NCBI RefSeq assembly: GCF_002993285.1
Contig: NZ_CP027433.1
Coordinates: 62,001-126,000, forward strand
Reading direction: 5' to 3'
DNA from: Gordonia iterans
GTDB taxonomy: Bacteria; Actinomycetota; Actinomycetes; Mycobacteriales; Mycobacteriaceae
DNA: 64,000 nucleotides
Below the pieces are notes generated by a model. It worked only from the letters and a program-made list of their open reading frames with translations, searched no databases and was not told where the DNA came from. Below are positions 1-8,875 of this stretch, in pieces. Every line of letters begins with the position of its first letter. Position 1 is the stretch's first letter. The translations under genes and the position numbers were made by a program.

Positions 1-76
1 TCCGGCTGTCGTCGGCCACCCCGACGTCGGTCGGTTCCACCTCGTCGGCCGGCGAGGCCGGACTGTCCACACTCAC
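1..76 (-). CDS. Unidentified protein, N-terminus only (runs off window start)
   Basis: A reading frame starts at a GTG (positions 76-74) and continues leftward off the window. An AGGAG Shine-Dalgarno motif lies 9 nt upstream of the GTG on the minus strand. The 25 visible residues are acidic and rich in Pro, Ala, Ser and Asp (VSVDSPASPADEVEPTD...), like a disordered cytoplasmic tail. There is no stop codon and no recognisable domain. It diverges from the endonuclease IV gene. I do not recognise the product. Confidence 0.45.
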   Translation of the reverse strand, partial: MSVDSPASPADEVEPTDVGVADDSR

Positions 77-260
77 GTCGTCGTGCTCCTGCAGGTTCGT
101 GCAGCCCGGAGGTCCTGCGGGCGCAAAAGTCACCGTTCACCTTAATGTCGGCACGGATTCACGCCGACGCCGCCTGGGGTCAGGGTACCCGCGAATCGGA
201 CAGATCGGATGCGACCGGAATCGGCGAGGGCCGCGTGTCGGCCTGCCCTATCGTGGACTC

Positions 261-1028
261 ATGCGAGTCGGAGCACACCTTCGCCAGGACCAGAACCCGG
301 TCGCCACTGCCGAGGCCCTCGGCATCGACGTCTTCCAGATGTTCGTCACCGACCCCCAGAAGTGGAACAAACCCGAACCCCACCCGCACGCAGAGGAGAT
401 CCGGAATTCGGATATCGACGTCGTCGTGCATTCGAGCTACCAGATCAACGTGGCGAGCCTGAACAATCGGCTTCGGATGCCGTCGCGCAAGGCCGTCGAG
501 CAGCAGGCCGCCGCTGCCGCCGAGCTGGGAGCGATCGGACTCGTGGTGCACGGCGGACATCTGCGCGACGGTGAGGACTCGGCCGAGGGGTTCGCCAATT
601 GGCGCAAGCTCTTCGAGCGCCAGCAGGACAAGGGCGGCTTCGGGGTGCCGATTCTGATCGAGAACACCGCCGGCGGCGACCACGCGATGGCCCGCACCCT
701 CGAGTCCATCGAACGGCTGTGGGACGCCGTCGGAGACTTCGAGCAGGCCGGGTTCTGCCTGGACACGTGCCACGCCTGGGCCGGCGGAGAGGAACTCGTC
801 GGCCTGGTGGAGCGCATCAAGGCGATCACCGGCAGGATCGACCTGCTGCATCTCAACAACTCGCGTGACGAATTCGACTCCGGCCGGGACCGGCACGCGA
901 ACCTGGAATCCGGGCATATCGACCCCGCAGTGCTCGCCGAGGTGATGACCCAGGCCGATGCGCCGACCATCCTGGAGACGCCGGCCGAGGGGATTCCGGA
1001 CGATCTCGCCTACCTGGGACTCCGCTGA
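261..1028 (+). CDS. end: Endonuclease IV (AP endonuclease, Nfo/End family)
   Basis: This is a zinc-dependent AP endonuclease that cuts the phosphodiester bond 5' of abasic sites in base-excision repair. The 255-residue length matches the mycobacterial enzyme (about 252). All metal-ligand motifs of the family appear in order: VVHSSYQIN, VVHGGHL, IENTAGG, CLDTCHAWA, LLHLNNSRDE followed by DRHANL, and the C-terminal ILETPAE. I placed the start at the ATG at 261 because homology begins there (MRVGAHL) and a TATCGT -10-like hexamer ends 6 nt upstream with no Shine-Dalgarno. The mRNA is therefore probably leaderless. The open frame upstream of 261 has no family similarity. The gene stands alone, followed by the fadE5 promoter region. 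Confidence 0.93.
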   Translation: MRVGAHLRQDQNPVATAEALGIDVFQMFVTDPQKWNKPEPHPHAEEIRNSDIDVVVHSSYQINVASLNNRLRMPSRKAVEQQAAAAAELGAIGLVVHGGHLRDGEDSAEGFANWRKLFERQQDKGGFGVPILIENTAGGDHAMARTLESIERLWDAVGDFEQAGFCLDTCHAWAGGEELVGLVERIKAITGRIDLLHLNNSRDEFDSGRDRHANLESGHIDPAVLAEVMTQADAPTILETPAEGIPDDLAYLGLR

Positions 1029-1122
1029 AGCCCCCCCTGGTCACAGCCCCGCTTGCAGATGTAAGCGCTGACACATTTCCGCAGGTTGTCCCATTGGGTT
1101 GCCGGGAGTATTGTGTGTCAAC

Positions 1123-1140
1123 AGTTACCGGCAAGTAACT
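1123..1140. promoter_or_regulatory. Candidate TetR-type operator upstream of fadE5
   Basis: AGTTAC-CGGCAA-GTAACT is a perfect inverted repeat, 70 bp before the fadE5 ATG. Its core TTACC-N4-AGTAA resembles the palindromes at the tetR promoter (15455-15480) and the fadA2/fabG4 divergent promoter (12283-12298). I infer that the TetR protein encoded at 14845-15450 binds all three. Confidence 0.55.
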
Positions 1141-1209
1141 TGTCTGGGCAGCCCTCCTGAGGAGACCTCAGAACAGCAATTCTCACCGAGAGAACGAGAT
1201 AGGAAGACC

Positions 1210-3039
1210 ATGGGCCACTACAAGTCCAACGTCCGCGATCTGCACTTCAACCTCTTCGAGATGTACGACCTCGACAAGGTCCTGGAGTCCGGCGAGTTCG
1301 GCGACCTCGACCACGAGGCCGCCGTCGACATGATCCGCGAGGTCAAGACCCTGGCCGAAGGCCCGATCGCGGAGTCCTTCGCCGACGCCGACCGCAACCC
1401 GCCGGTCTTCGATCCGGCCGACCACTCGGTCACCATCCCGGAGAGCTTCAAGAAGAGCTACCAGGCCCTCGTCGACGCCGGCTGGGACAAGGTGGGCGTC
1501 AACGAAGAACTCGGCGGCCTCCCGGCCCCCCGCTCCCTCTACTGGGCCATGGGCGAGATGTTCCTCGGCGCCAACCCGCCGATCTTCATGTACGCGGCAG
1601 GTGCGGGCTTCTCCAACATCTTCTACGACAACGGCACCGACGAGCAGAAGAAGTGGGCCGCCATCTGCTCCGAGCGCGGCTGGGGCGCCACCATGGTCCT
1701 CACCGAGCCGGACGCCGGCTCGGACGTGGGCGCCGGCACCACCAAGGCCGTCAAGCAGGAGGACGGCACCTGGCACATCGAGGGCGTGAAGCGCTTCATC
1801 ACCTCGGCCGACCAGGACATGACTGAGAACATCTTCCACCTGGTCCTGGCGCGTCCCGAGGGCGCCGGACCGGGCACCAAGGGCCTGTCGCTCTTCTTTG
1901 TGCCGAAGTTCCACTTCGACCCCGAGACCGGCGAGCTGGGCGAGCGCAACGGCGCCTTCGTCACCAACGTCGAGCACAAGATGGGCATCAAGGCCTCGGC
2001 CACCTGTGAGGTGACCTTCGGTCAGCACGGCACCCCGGCGGTCGGCTGGCTCGTCGGTGAGACCCATTCGGGCATCGCCCAGATGTTCGACGTCATCGAG
2101 CACGCCCGCATGATGGTCGGTACCAAGGCGATCTCGACTCTGTCGACCGGCTACCTCAACGCACTCGACTACGCCAAGCAGCGCGTCCAGGGTGCCGACC
2201 TGACCCAGATGATGGACAAGACCGCTCCGCGCGTCACCATCACCCACCACCCGGACGTGCGCCGCGCCCTGCTGACCCAGAAGGCCTACGCCGAGGGACT
2301 GCGCGCGGTGTACCTGTACACCGCCTCGCACCAGGACGCCGTCGCTGCGAAGATCGTGTCGGGCGCCGATGAGGAGATGGCGCACAAGGTCAACGACCTG
2401 CTGCTCCCGATCGTCAAGGGCGTCGGCTCCGAGCGCGCCTACGAGAAGCTGACCGAGTCGCTGCAGACACTGGGCGGTTCCGGCTTCCTGCAGGACTACC
2501 CGATCGAGCAGTACATCCGCGATTCGAAGATCGACTCGCTGTACGAGGGCACCACCGCCATCCAGGCGCAGGACTTCTTCTTCCGCAAGATCATCCGCGA
2601 CAAGGGCCAGGCCCTGGCGCACGTCGCCGGTCAGATCAACGCCACCATCGAGGGTGCCGCCGACGAGCGGCTGACCGCGGAATACGCGTTGCTCAAGACC
2701 GCTCTCGAGGACGTGCAGGCGATGGCCGCCACCCTCACCGGCTGGCTGATGTCCGCCCAGGAGGACCCGAAGCAGCTGTACAAGGTCGGCACCGGCTCGG
2801 TCCGCTTCCTGATGGCGGTCGGCGACCTGGTCATCGGCTGGCTGCTGCTGCGCCAGGCCGAGGTGGCCTACAAGGCGCTCGACGCCGGCGCCGCGGGCGA
2901 CGACAAGCCGTTCTACGAGGGCAAGGTCGCGACGGCGTCGTTCTTCGCGAAGAACATGCTGCCGCTGCTCACCGCGGTTCGCGGCACCGTCGAGAACATC
3001 GATAACGATCTCATGGAACTCGACGAGGCCGCCTTCTAG
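1210..3039 (+). CDS. fadE5: Acyl-CoA dehydrogenase FadE5
   Basis: This is an FAD-dependent acyl-CoA dehydrogenase, the first step of beta-oxidation. The 609 residues match the long FadE5 class (M. tuberculosis Rv0244c, about 611) rather than the usual 380-400-residue enzymes, and include the extra C-terminal helical domain. Visible signatures are [11 protein letters not shown] (FAD/substrate loop), the Q-T-L-G-G-S-G-F segment, and [12 protein letters not shown], which carries the catalytic-glutamate region of this class. The start ATG at 1210 begins the conserved [11 protein letters not shown], with GGAAG just upstream. A 180-bp leader holds the palindrome at 1123-1140, and a strong hairpin terminator follows at 3081-3120. 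Together with fadA2, fabG4 and htdX nearby, it would supply a beta-oxidation or chain-modification set. Confidence 0.95.
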   Translation: MGHYKSNVRDLHFNLFEMYDLDKVLESGEFGDLDHEAAVDMIREVKTLAEGPIAESFADADRNPPVFDPADHSVTIPESFKKSYQALVDAGWDKVGVNEELGGLPAPRSLYWAMGEMFLGANPPIFMYAAGAGFSNIFYDNGTDEQKKWAAICSERGWGATMVLTEPDAGSDVGAGTTKAVKQEDGTWHIEGVKRFITSADQDMTENIFHLVLARPEGAGPGTKGLSLFFVPKFHFDPETGELGERNGAFVTNVEHKMGIKASATCEVTFGQHGTPAVGWLVGETHSGIAQMFDVIEHARMMVGTKAISTLSTGYLNALDYAKQRVQGADLTQMMDKTAPRVTITHHPDVRRALLTQKAYAEGLRAVYLYTASHQDAVAAKIVSGADEEMAHKVNDLLLPIVKGVGSERAYEKLTESLQTLGGSGFLQDYPIEQYIRDSKIDSLYEGTTAIQAQDFFFRKIIRDKGQALAHVAGQINATIEGAADERLTAEYALLKTALEDVQAMAATLTGWLMSAQEDPKQLYKVGTGSVRFLMAVGDLVIGWLLLRQAEVAYKALDAGAAGDDKPFYEGKVATASFFAKNMLPLLTAVRGTVENIDNDLMELDEAAF

Positions 3040-3080
3040 AGGTCCGCCTGCCAAGCCGAGTCGTCCTCCCTCGACGATCC

Positions 3081-3120
3081 ACGACGAACCCCACCGGGAG
3101 TCTCCGGTGGGGTTCGTCGT
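3081..3120 (+). terminator. Strong hairpin terminator after fadE5
   Basis: Perfect 17-bp arms (3081-3097 and 3104-3120) are separated by 6 nt. The stem is GC-rich, with no clear T-tract. It sits 42 bp after the fadE5 stop and before the alcohol dehydrogenase promoter. Confidence 0.75.
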
Positions 3121-3239
3121 ATCCGGGCACCACGGCACCGCCCGTCCGGGGACCTTGTGCCCGATCCTCCGCCGTAACCGTGCCCGGCGCGGCGGACAGA
3201 CCTAGTGTCGAAGACGAGTCGACATATAGGGAGTTGCGA

Positions 3240-4298
3240 ATGAGAGCGCTCGTCTACCACGGTCCCGGCCAGAAGTCCTGGGACGAGGTCCCCGATCCGC
3301 AGATCCTGCAGCCGACCGACGTCATCGTGAAGATGGACGCCACCACGATCTGCGGCACCGACCTGCACATCCTTTCCGGCGACGTACCCGCGGTGACACC
3401 CGGGCGCATCCTGGGCCACGAGGGCGTCGGCACCGTCACCGAGGTCGGCGACGCGGTCACCACGCTCGCCGTCGGCGACCAGGTGATCCTGGCCTGTGTC
3501 AGCGCGTGCGGCAAGTGTGACTACTGCAAGCAGGGCGTCTACTCCCACTGCCAGGGGGACGAGGGCGCGCCCGGAATCGGCTGGATCTTCGGTCACCTGA
3601 TCGACGGAACCCAGGCCGAGTACGTCCGCGTGCCCTACGCCGAGAACTCCGTCTACAAGCTGCCCTCCACCGTGAGCCCGGAACAGGGCGTGATCCTCTC
3701 CGACATCCTGCCCACCGGTCACGAGATCGGCGTCCAGTACGGCCGCGTCAAAGCCGGTGACGTGGTGGCAGTCATCGGTGCCGGGCCCGTCGGTCTGGCG
3801 ACGATCGCCACTGCTCGCCTCTACGGTCCGAGCCGCATCATCGCCGTCGACCTGGACGCGAACCGCGTCGAGGAGGCCCGCAAGTTCGGGGCCACCGACG
3901 GCGTCGTCTCCTCCGATCCCGCGTGGAAGGAGAAGATCCTGGCGATGACCGACGGCCTCGGCGTCGACGTCGCGATCGAGGCCGTGGGCATTCCGCAGAC
4001 CTTTCAGATGTGCCTCGACGTCGTGCGGCCGGCCGGCACCGTGGCGAACGTCGGGGTGCACGGCAAGCCGGTCGAGCTGCCGCTGCAAGACCTGTGGATC
4101 AGCAACATCGCCATCGCGATGGGCCTGGTGAACACCGACACCCTCGGTACGCTGCTCAAGATGGTCGCCTCACGACAGCTCGATCCGGATGTGTTCATCA
4201 GCCACCGCTTCGATCTCGGTGACATCATGTCCGCCTACGAGACCTTCGAGAACGCCGCCGAGTCCAAGGCGCTCAAGGTGGTGCTGACCGCCGACTGA
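3240..4298 (+). CDS. Zinc-dependent alcohol dehydrogenase (MDR family)
   Basis: This is a cytosolic NAD(P)-dependent, zinc-containing alcohol or aldehyde dehydrogenase of 352 residues. Domain order is typical: an N-terminal GroES-like catalytic domain with CGTDLHILSGD and GHEGVG (catalytic zinc ligands), the structural-zinc loop CGKCDYCKQGVYSHC with four cysteines, then a Rossmann domain with GAGPVGLATIA and the acidic VDLDANR that favours NAD over NADP. The start at 3240 has GGGAG 6 nt upstream and begins with MRALVYHGPG, the standard N-terminus. The substrate cannot be read from sequence. Close relatives are annotated as alcohol dehydrogenases of the threonine/formaldehyde-dehydrogenase-like branch. 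It is a single gene, convergent with the ACT-domain gene. Confidence 0.88.
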   Translation: MRALVYHGPGQKSWDEVPDPQILQPTDVIVKMDATTICGTDLHILSGDVPAVTPGRILGHEGVGTVTEVGDAVTTLAVGDQVILACVSACGKCDYCKQGVYSHCQGDEGAPGIGWIFGHLIDGTQAEYVRVPYAENSVYKLPSTVSPEQGVILSDILPTGHEIGVQYGRVKAGDVVAVIGAGPVGLATIATARLYGPSRIIAVDLDANRVEEARKFGATDGVVSSDPAWKEKILAMTDGLGVDVAIEAVGIPQTFQMCLDVVRPAGTVANVGVHGKPVELPLQDLWISNIAIAMGLVNTDTLGTLLKMVASRQLDPDVFISHRFDLGDIMSAYETFENAAESKALKVVLTAD

Positions 4299-4326
4299 CC
4301 GGGCCCGCAGCGACCGAATCCGTCGT

Positions 4327-4842
4327 TCAGGCGCCGGCGATGCCCAGATCCACCATGAGTTCAGCCGCGATCGCCTCGAGCGACGAGCGGATCCCGGACA
4401 GGTCGGCGACCTCCGGAACCAGGACGTCCAGCTGCGCCTCGAACAGCGTTCCGCCGGCCATGGGCGCCTCGCGGGTGCCCGTGGTCAGGCGCTCGATCGA
4501 GACGTCGTGCCGGCTCAGCGCCGCCGAGAGCTCCTGCACGATGCCGGCGCGATCGGTGCCGAGCACCTGGATCGTCAGCGGTGTCGCCTCGACACCGGAA
4601 CCCGCAGTGCCGCCGGTGTGCACGGCTACTTCGAGCAGTCCGTCGAGCCCCGTCACCGCGGCGATCAGTCCGTCCGCCCGCGCTTCCGGCACCGCCACGA
4701 CGACGATGCCCGCAAACTTGCCCGCCAGCTGCGCCAGCTGACTCTGTTCCCAGTTTCCGCCCTGCACCGCGACCACGTCGGCGAGCGCCGACACCAGTCC
4801 CGGCCGATCGTCCCCGATTACCGACAGCACCAGATTCCGCAT
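4327..4842 (-). CDS. ACT-domain protein (GcvR-like amino-acid regulatory protein)
   Basis: The 171 residues contain two ACT domains. The first begins NLVLSVIGDDRPGLVSALAD at the N-terminus. The second begins LTIQVLGTDRAGIVQELSAAL near residue 95. ACT domains bind small ligands such as amino acids, and tandem-ACT proteins of this size are annotated as glycine-cleavage-system regulators (GcvR-like). No DNA-binding domain is visible, so any regulation would act through a partner. The ATG at 4842 starts directly on the first ACT strand; the longer frame upstream is unconserved and Arg-rich. It is convergent with the dehydrogenase and divergent from the MFS gene. The physiological ligand is unknown. 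Confidence 0.78.
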   Translation of the reverse strand: MRNLVLSVIGDDRPGLVSALADVVAVQGGNWEQSQLAQLAGKFAGIVVVAVPEARADGLIAAVTGLDGLLEVAVHTGGTAGSGVEATPLTIQVLGTDRAGIVQELSAALSRHDVSIERLTTGTREAPMAGGTLFEAQLDVLVPEVADLSGIRSSLEAIAAELMVDLGIAGA

Positions 4843-4959
4843 GAGACCACGGTATCGGGCTCGAGCCTCGACCCGGGGAGGAAAGGCCGGGGAGGAGCGC
4901 AGTGGCATTCCACACCCGCACCGAACGCTCACTCGGCCGTCTGGTCTACCCTTGCTCTT

Positions 4960-6213
4960 ATGACCGGACATGTCGCGCGCGGGAATCCCCGGCACGTGCA
5001 TCCGCAACGGTGGTCGTTCCTTCTGCTGCTCGCGCTGCTGGCGCTCGCGCTGGGCACGTCGGCGCTGCCGTCTCCCCTCTATCCGATCTACGCCGAGCAG
5101 TGGGGCTTCAGTCCGCTGACCACCACCGTCATCTTCGCGGTCTACGCGATCGGCGCCCTGGTCGCGGCCCTCACCGTCGGACCGATCTCCGACGCGGTGG
5201 GCCGCAAGCCCGTGCTCATCACCGCCCTCGTGACGATCCTGATCGGCCTGGCGATCTTCCTGATCGCGACCCAGGTGTGGCAGTTACTGGTGGCTCGCCT
5301 GCTGCACGGCGCCGCGATCGGCGCCACGATCGTGGTCTCCGGTGCCGCCCTTCTCGACGTCCGACCGAACGACGGCGACCGGAACGGCGCGATCAGCGGC
5401 GCCTCACTGAATCTCGGCATCGCCGCGGCGGTGCTCGGTTCGGCCTGCGCGGCGCAGTGGTCGTCGTACCCGCTGCGCATGCCGTACGCGGTCATCATGG
5501 CCATCACGGTGGTGCTGCTGATCGGCGCCATCGCCCTGGTCGAGCCGCACACCGGCCGCACCGGCGGACGCGTCCGCATCGCCCGGCCGTCGGTCCCGCG
5601 TGAGGTGCGCACCGACTTCTGGTTCGCCGGCATCGGGATCTTCGCGTCGTGGTCGGTGCTCGGGGTGTTCCTGAGCCTCTATCCGGCGCTGACCCAGCAG
5701 GTCACCGGCCACCGGTCGGTGCTGTTCGTCGGCACGGTGATCGCTTCGATGGCCGTCGCCGCGTCCGGCGCCCAGTGGATCGCCGGGCGCTTCGAGGCGC
5801 GCGCCACCGCGATCATCGGCGACCTCGGTATGGTCGTGGCCCTGATCGGCGCGATCTTCGCGGTGCGCAGCGGCTCCACGGCGGCGGTGATCGTCGACGC
5901 ACTGTTCCTCGGCGCGGTGTTCGGGCTGGCCTTCGGCGGATCTCTCCGGCACATCAGCGAGGTGGCGCCCGCCGATGCGCGCGGGCGGGTGATGAGCGCC
6001 TACTACCTGCTCGGCTACCTCGCTATGGGCATCCCGACGGTGATCGCCGGAGCGTTGGCCACCCGGTACGGCACCGCCGCGATCTTCCCATGGTTCGCCG
6101 GGGCGGTGGCGGCCGGATGCCTCGGCGCTGCGGCCATCGGCTTGTCCACCCGGCACCGTGCACGCGTCCGCGAAGAGACCGTCGACCTGCGACGAGACGC
6201 CGGGCGGACCTGA
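4960..6213 (+). CDS. Major facilitator superfamily transporter
   Basis: A 417-residue inner-membrane protein with about 12 hydrophobic segments. After TM2 it carries MFS motif A as GPISDAVGRKP. The overall form (short cytoplasmic N-terminus, no large loops) fits drug:H+ antiporter or sugar-efflux subfamilies. The substrate is not predictable. The ATG at 4960 is chosen because a TACCCT -10-like box ends 7 nt upstream (leaderless pattern) and because the hydrophobic first helix begins about 15 residues in. The longer open frame upstream runs antisense through the ACT gene and is not coding. A palindromic repeat (6245-6355) follows the stop. Confidence 0.85.
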   Translation: MTGHVARGNPRHVHPQRWSFLLLLALLALALGTSALPSPLYPIYAEQWGFSPLTTTVIFAVYAIGALVAALTVGPISDAVGRKPVLITALVTILIGLAIFLIATQVWQLLVARLLHGAAIGATIVVSGAALLDVRPNDGDRNGAISGASLNLGIAAAVLGSACAAQWSSYPLRMPYAVIMAITVVLLIGAIALVEPHTGRTGGRVRIARPSVPREVRTDFWFAGIGIFASWSVLGVFLSLYPALTQQVTGHRSVLFVGTVIASMAVAASGAQWIAGRFEARATAIIGDLGMVVALIGAIFAVRSGSTAAVIVDALFLGAVFGLAFGGSLRHISEVAPADARGRVMSAYYLLGYLAMGIPTVIAGALATRYGTAAIFPWFAGAVAAGCLGAAAIGLSTRHRARVREETVDLRRDAGRT

Positions 6214-6244
6214 CATCCCGTGGTCGGGGTCTGAGCCACGCGGG

Positions 6245-6355
6245 CACTCGCGACCGGGTGCCGGTCCAGACGACGGTGCCCGGCACCGTGAACTCGTTCT
6301 GGCCCCCTCGGCCGCGGGTGCCACTTCGAGACGACGGTGCCGAGCACCCCGGTCT
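6245..6355 (+). repeat. Dispersed intergenic repeat E, copy 1
   Basis: The gap between the MFS and patB genes (267 bp) holds an element with two GGTGCC-N-GGCACC-like palindromes about 61 bp apart (6273-6287, perfect 7-bp arms, and near 6335-6347). A diverged copy lies in inverted orientation at 24850-24955, with the same two palindromes 59 bp apart and matching flanks (GACCGGGT..., ...CTCGnTCTGG..., ...GTCTCGG). Both copies lie between genes. Confidence 0.65.
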
Positions 6356-6480
6356 CGGATCGCCGCTCGTGAGCGCCGGATCGCCGCGCCGACGATTCCG
6401 CATCCGGCCTGCCCCGGCACCGTCGGAGATCATGGACGTCGAACGCCGCTCGCCGCGGCGGATCGAGGAAGGACCCCGCT

Positions 6481-7677
6481 GTGATCGGCAACCCGCTCGA
6501 ACAACTCACGCTCGACGACTTGCGCACCCGCACCAGCATGAAATGGCGGGCCTATCCCGCCGAGGTGCTTCCGCTCTGGGTGGCTGAGATGGACACTCTC
6601 CTGGCCGAGCCCGTCGCGGAGGCGCTGCAGAGCGCGGTTTCGCGCGGCGACACCGGATACCCCGGCCCCGGGCACGCCTACGCCGAGGCCCTGGCCGGAT
6701 TCGCCGCCCGCCGCTGGCAGTGGACGGGGCTCGACGTCGCCCGCACCGCGATCGTTCCGGACGTGATGATGGGCATCGTCGAAGTGCTCAAGGTGCTCAG
6801 CGAGCCGGGAGACGTCGTGGTCGTGAACGCCCCCGTGTATCCACCGTTCTACGCGTTCGCGACCCATGCCGATCGCCGGGTGGCGGAGGCGCCGCTCGAC
6901 GCACAGGGCCGCCTCGATCCGGAGACGCTGGAGGCCGCGTTCACCACAGCGACCGCCGCCGGCCGCGGCGCGGTGTTCCTGCTCTGCAACCCGCACAATC
7001 CGACCGGCGTGGTGCACACCGCAGACGAGTTGGCGGCGGTGGCCGCGCTCGCCCGCCGCCACCGGGTACGCGTGGTGGCCGATGAGATCCACGCTCCGCT
7101 GGTGCTGAACGGGACGTTCACGCCGTACCTGAGCGTGCCCGGTGCCGAGGACGCCTTCTCCCTGATGTCAGCGTCGAAGGCGTGGAATCTGGCCGGACTG
7201 AAGGCGGCGCTCGCCGTCGCCGGCCCCGAGGCGGCGGGCGATCTCGCGCGCATCCCCGAGGAGGTCTCACACGGCCCGAGCCACCTGGGCGTGCTGGCAC
7301 ACACCGCTGCATACGACGCCGGCGAGCCGTGGCTCGACGCCCTCCTGACCGGATTGCGTGCAAACCGGGAACTGCTCGGTCGGCTGCTCGCCGAGCACCT
7401 CCCCACGGTCGGCCACCGACCGGCCGAGGGTACCTACCTCGCCTGGCTGGACTGTCGGTCTCTCGATCTCGGCGAGGGCCGCGGCACCGTCGGCGACGTC
7501 CGCGAGATCGCGGGCCCGGCCCGGTTCTTCCGGCACGAGGCGAAAGTGGCGCTGAGTTCGGGTGACGCCTTCGGCACCGGGGGCGCCGGTCACGCCCGCC
7601 TCAACTTCGCCACGAGCCAGCGGATCCTCACCGAAGCCGTCGCCCGGATGGGCGCCGCCGTCAGAGACCGCGGCTAA
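6481..7677 (+). CDS. PLP-dependent C-S lyase (PatB/MalY family)
   Basis: A 398-residue fold-type I aminotransferase-like enzyme that cleaves cystathionine or cysteine-S-conjugates to pyruvate, ammonia and a thiol. Diagnostic features are PLWVAEMD near the N-terminus, [16 protein letters not shown], and the Schiff-base lysine in [12 protein letters not shown]. Together these mark MalY/PatB rather than ordinary aspartate aminotransferases. The start is a GTG at 6481 preceded by AGGAAGGA at good spacing. It is probably a single gene, because the repeat-filled gaps on both sides separate it from its neighbours. Whether the in vivo substrate is cystathionine (methionine synthesis) or a conjugated xenobiotic cannot be told. 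Confidence 0.88.
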   Translation: MIGNPLEQLTLDDLRTRTSMKWRAYPAEVLPLWVAEMDTLLAEPVAEALQSAVSRGDTGYPGPGHAYAEALAGFAARRWQWTGLDVARTAIVPDVMMGIVEVLKVLSEPGDVVVVNAPVYPPFYAFATHADRRVAEAPLDAQGRLDPETLEAAFTTATAAGRGAVFLLCNPHNPTGVVHTADELAAVAALARRHRVRVVADEIHAPLVLNGTFTPYLSVPGAEDAFSLMSASKAWNLAGLKAALAVAGPEAAGDLARIPEEVSHGPSHLGVLAHTAAYDAGEPWLDALLTGLRANRELLGRLLAEHLPTVGHRPAEGTYLAWLDCRSLDLGEGRGTVGDVREIAGPARFFRHEAKVALSSGDAFGTGGAGHARLNFATSQRILTEAVARMGAAVRDRG

Positions 7678-7680
7678 GCC

Positions 7681-7727
7681 GTTCCTTTCGACACGCCCTC
7701 GCCTAGCGGCTCGGGCGGCTCAAGGAG
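7681..7727 (+). repeat. Dispersed repeat A copy in the 7678-8010 gap
   Basis: The 333-bp gap between the convergent patB and SDR genes holds no gene. Its first 50 bp are a copy of repeat family A, beginning CCTTTCGACACGC and ending GGCTCAAGGAGC. The inverted pair inside the gene at 27373 (27952-28194) has the same form. The rest of the gap contains GATTCCGGAATC, a short palindrome, and otherwise nothing recognisable. Confidence 0.6.
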
Positions 7728-8010
7728 CTGCAGGGGATGGCGCAAGGAGCTGCAGAGAACGTTCCCGCCTGGAAACGAGCGCGGGCGCGTGGGCCGATTT
7801 CGGAGTCGAAGCCCTCCGCACCAGGCGAACACCGAGCGCCCTCTGGAATCGTGCGAGCGGCCGGGCAGATTCCGGAATCGCAGCGCCCTCCGCACGACAC
7901 GCGTCCAGTCTCGATCCCAGCGAGGGAATCTCGACGGAAGTCGCGTGGCGAGGACTAGCAAGATCCGAAATCTGCCGGCCGCAACGACGACGAAGCCAGG
8001 CGCGACGCCT

Positions 8011-8787
8011 CTACTTCGGAGGCATCCGGATCCCTCCGTCGACGCGGACCACCTCACCGTTCATGTACGAGTTGGTGATCAGCTCCTCGACCATCGAGGC
8101 GAGCTCGTCCGGCACGCCGAGGCGCTTGGGGAACAGCACGCTCTCGCCGAGCTTGGCCTTGAAGGCTTCCGATTCCGGACCGGAACCGTAGATCGGTGTG
8201 TCGATGAGGCCCGGGGCGATGGTGTTCAGGCGCACGCCGATGGCGGCGAGATCGCGGGCGACCGGCAGCGTCATGCCGACGACGCCGCCCTTCGACGACG
8301 AGTACGCGGCCTGACCGATCTGTCCGTCAAACGCGGCGACGGACGCCATGTTGACGATCGCGCCGCGCTCGTTCGACGGTCCCGGCTCGTTGCGCCCCAT
8401 CGCGGTGGCGGCCAGCCGGGTCACGTCGAAGGTGCCGATCAGGTTGATGCCGATGACCTTCTTGTAGAGCTCGAGGTCGTGCGCGGACGAGAACTCCCCG
8501 TCGCGGCCGATGGTGCGCTGCGCCCAGCCCACGCCGGCGGAGTTGACGACGGCCTTGAGCGGTCCGAGCTCGAGAGCCTTCTCGATGGCCGCGATGATCT
8601 GATCGGTGTCGGTCACGTCTACCGGGACGAATGCGCCGCCGATCTCGTCGGCCAGGGCCTGGCCGTCGTCGGCTTTGAGGTCGGCGATGACGACCTTGGC
8701 GCCGCGGCCGGCGAGACGACGGGCAGAGGCCGCGCCGATGCCCGACGCTCCCCCGGTGACGATTGCACTTGCTCCATTGATGTCCAT
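8011..8787 (-). CDS. Short-chain dehydrogenase, 3-hydroxyacyl-CoA dehydrogenase type II-like
   Basis: A 258-residue classical SDR. It has the NAD-binding TGGASGIG near the N-terminus, the adenine-pocket D in [13 protein letters not shown] in place of the usual NNAG, and the active-site YSSSK preceded by a conserved Ser in NMASVAAF. The sequence most resembles the HSD17B10/Rv1144-type 3-hydroxyacyl-CoA dehydrogenases, which oxidise 3-hydroxyacyl-CoA with NAD in beta-oxidation. The start at 8787 is supported by a TAGGCT -10-like box ending 7 nt upstream (plus positions 8795-8800), a leaderless pattern. It is downstream of, but not clearly cotranscribed with, the VanW gene (89-bp gap). Confidence 0.82.
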   Translation of the reverse strand: MDINGASAIVTGGASGIGAASARRLAGRGAKVVIADLKADDGQALADEIGGAFVPVDVTDTDQIIAAIEKALELGPLKAVVNSAGVGWAQRTIGRDGEFSSAHDLELYKKVIGINLIGTFDVTRLAATAMGRNEPGPSNERGAIVNMASVAAFDGQIGQAAYSSSKGGVVGMTLPVARDLAAIGVRLNTIAPGLIDTPIYGSGPESEAFKAKLGESVLFPKRLGVPDELASMVEELITNSYMNGEVVRVDGGIRMPPK

Positions 8788-8875
8788 GCCCGCGAGCCTA
8801 TCGTGCGGCGTGACGACCACCACAGGCCCTCCGGGTGTGATGCGTCGCACACCGAACGCTCGGTCGGGTCTGCGC

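Noticed and set aside
4507-4959. N-terminal extension of the MFS transporter
   Set aside because: The extension runs antisense through the ACT-domain gene, has no TM content or similarity, and a leaderless promoter fits the ATG at 4960.
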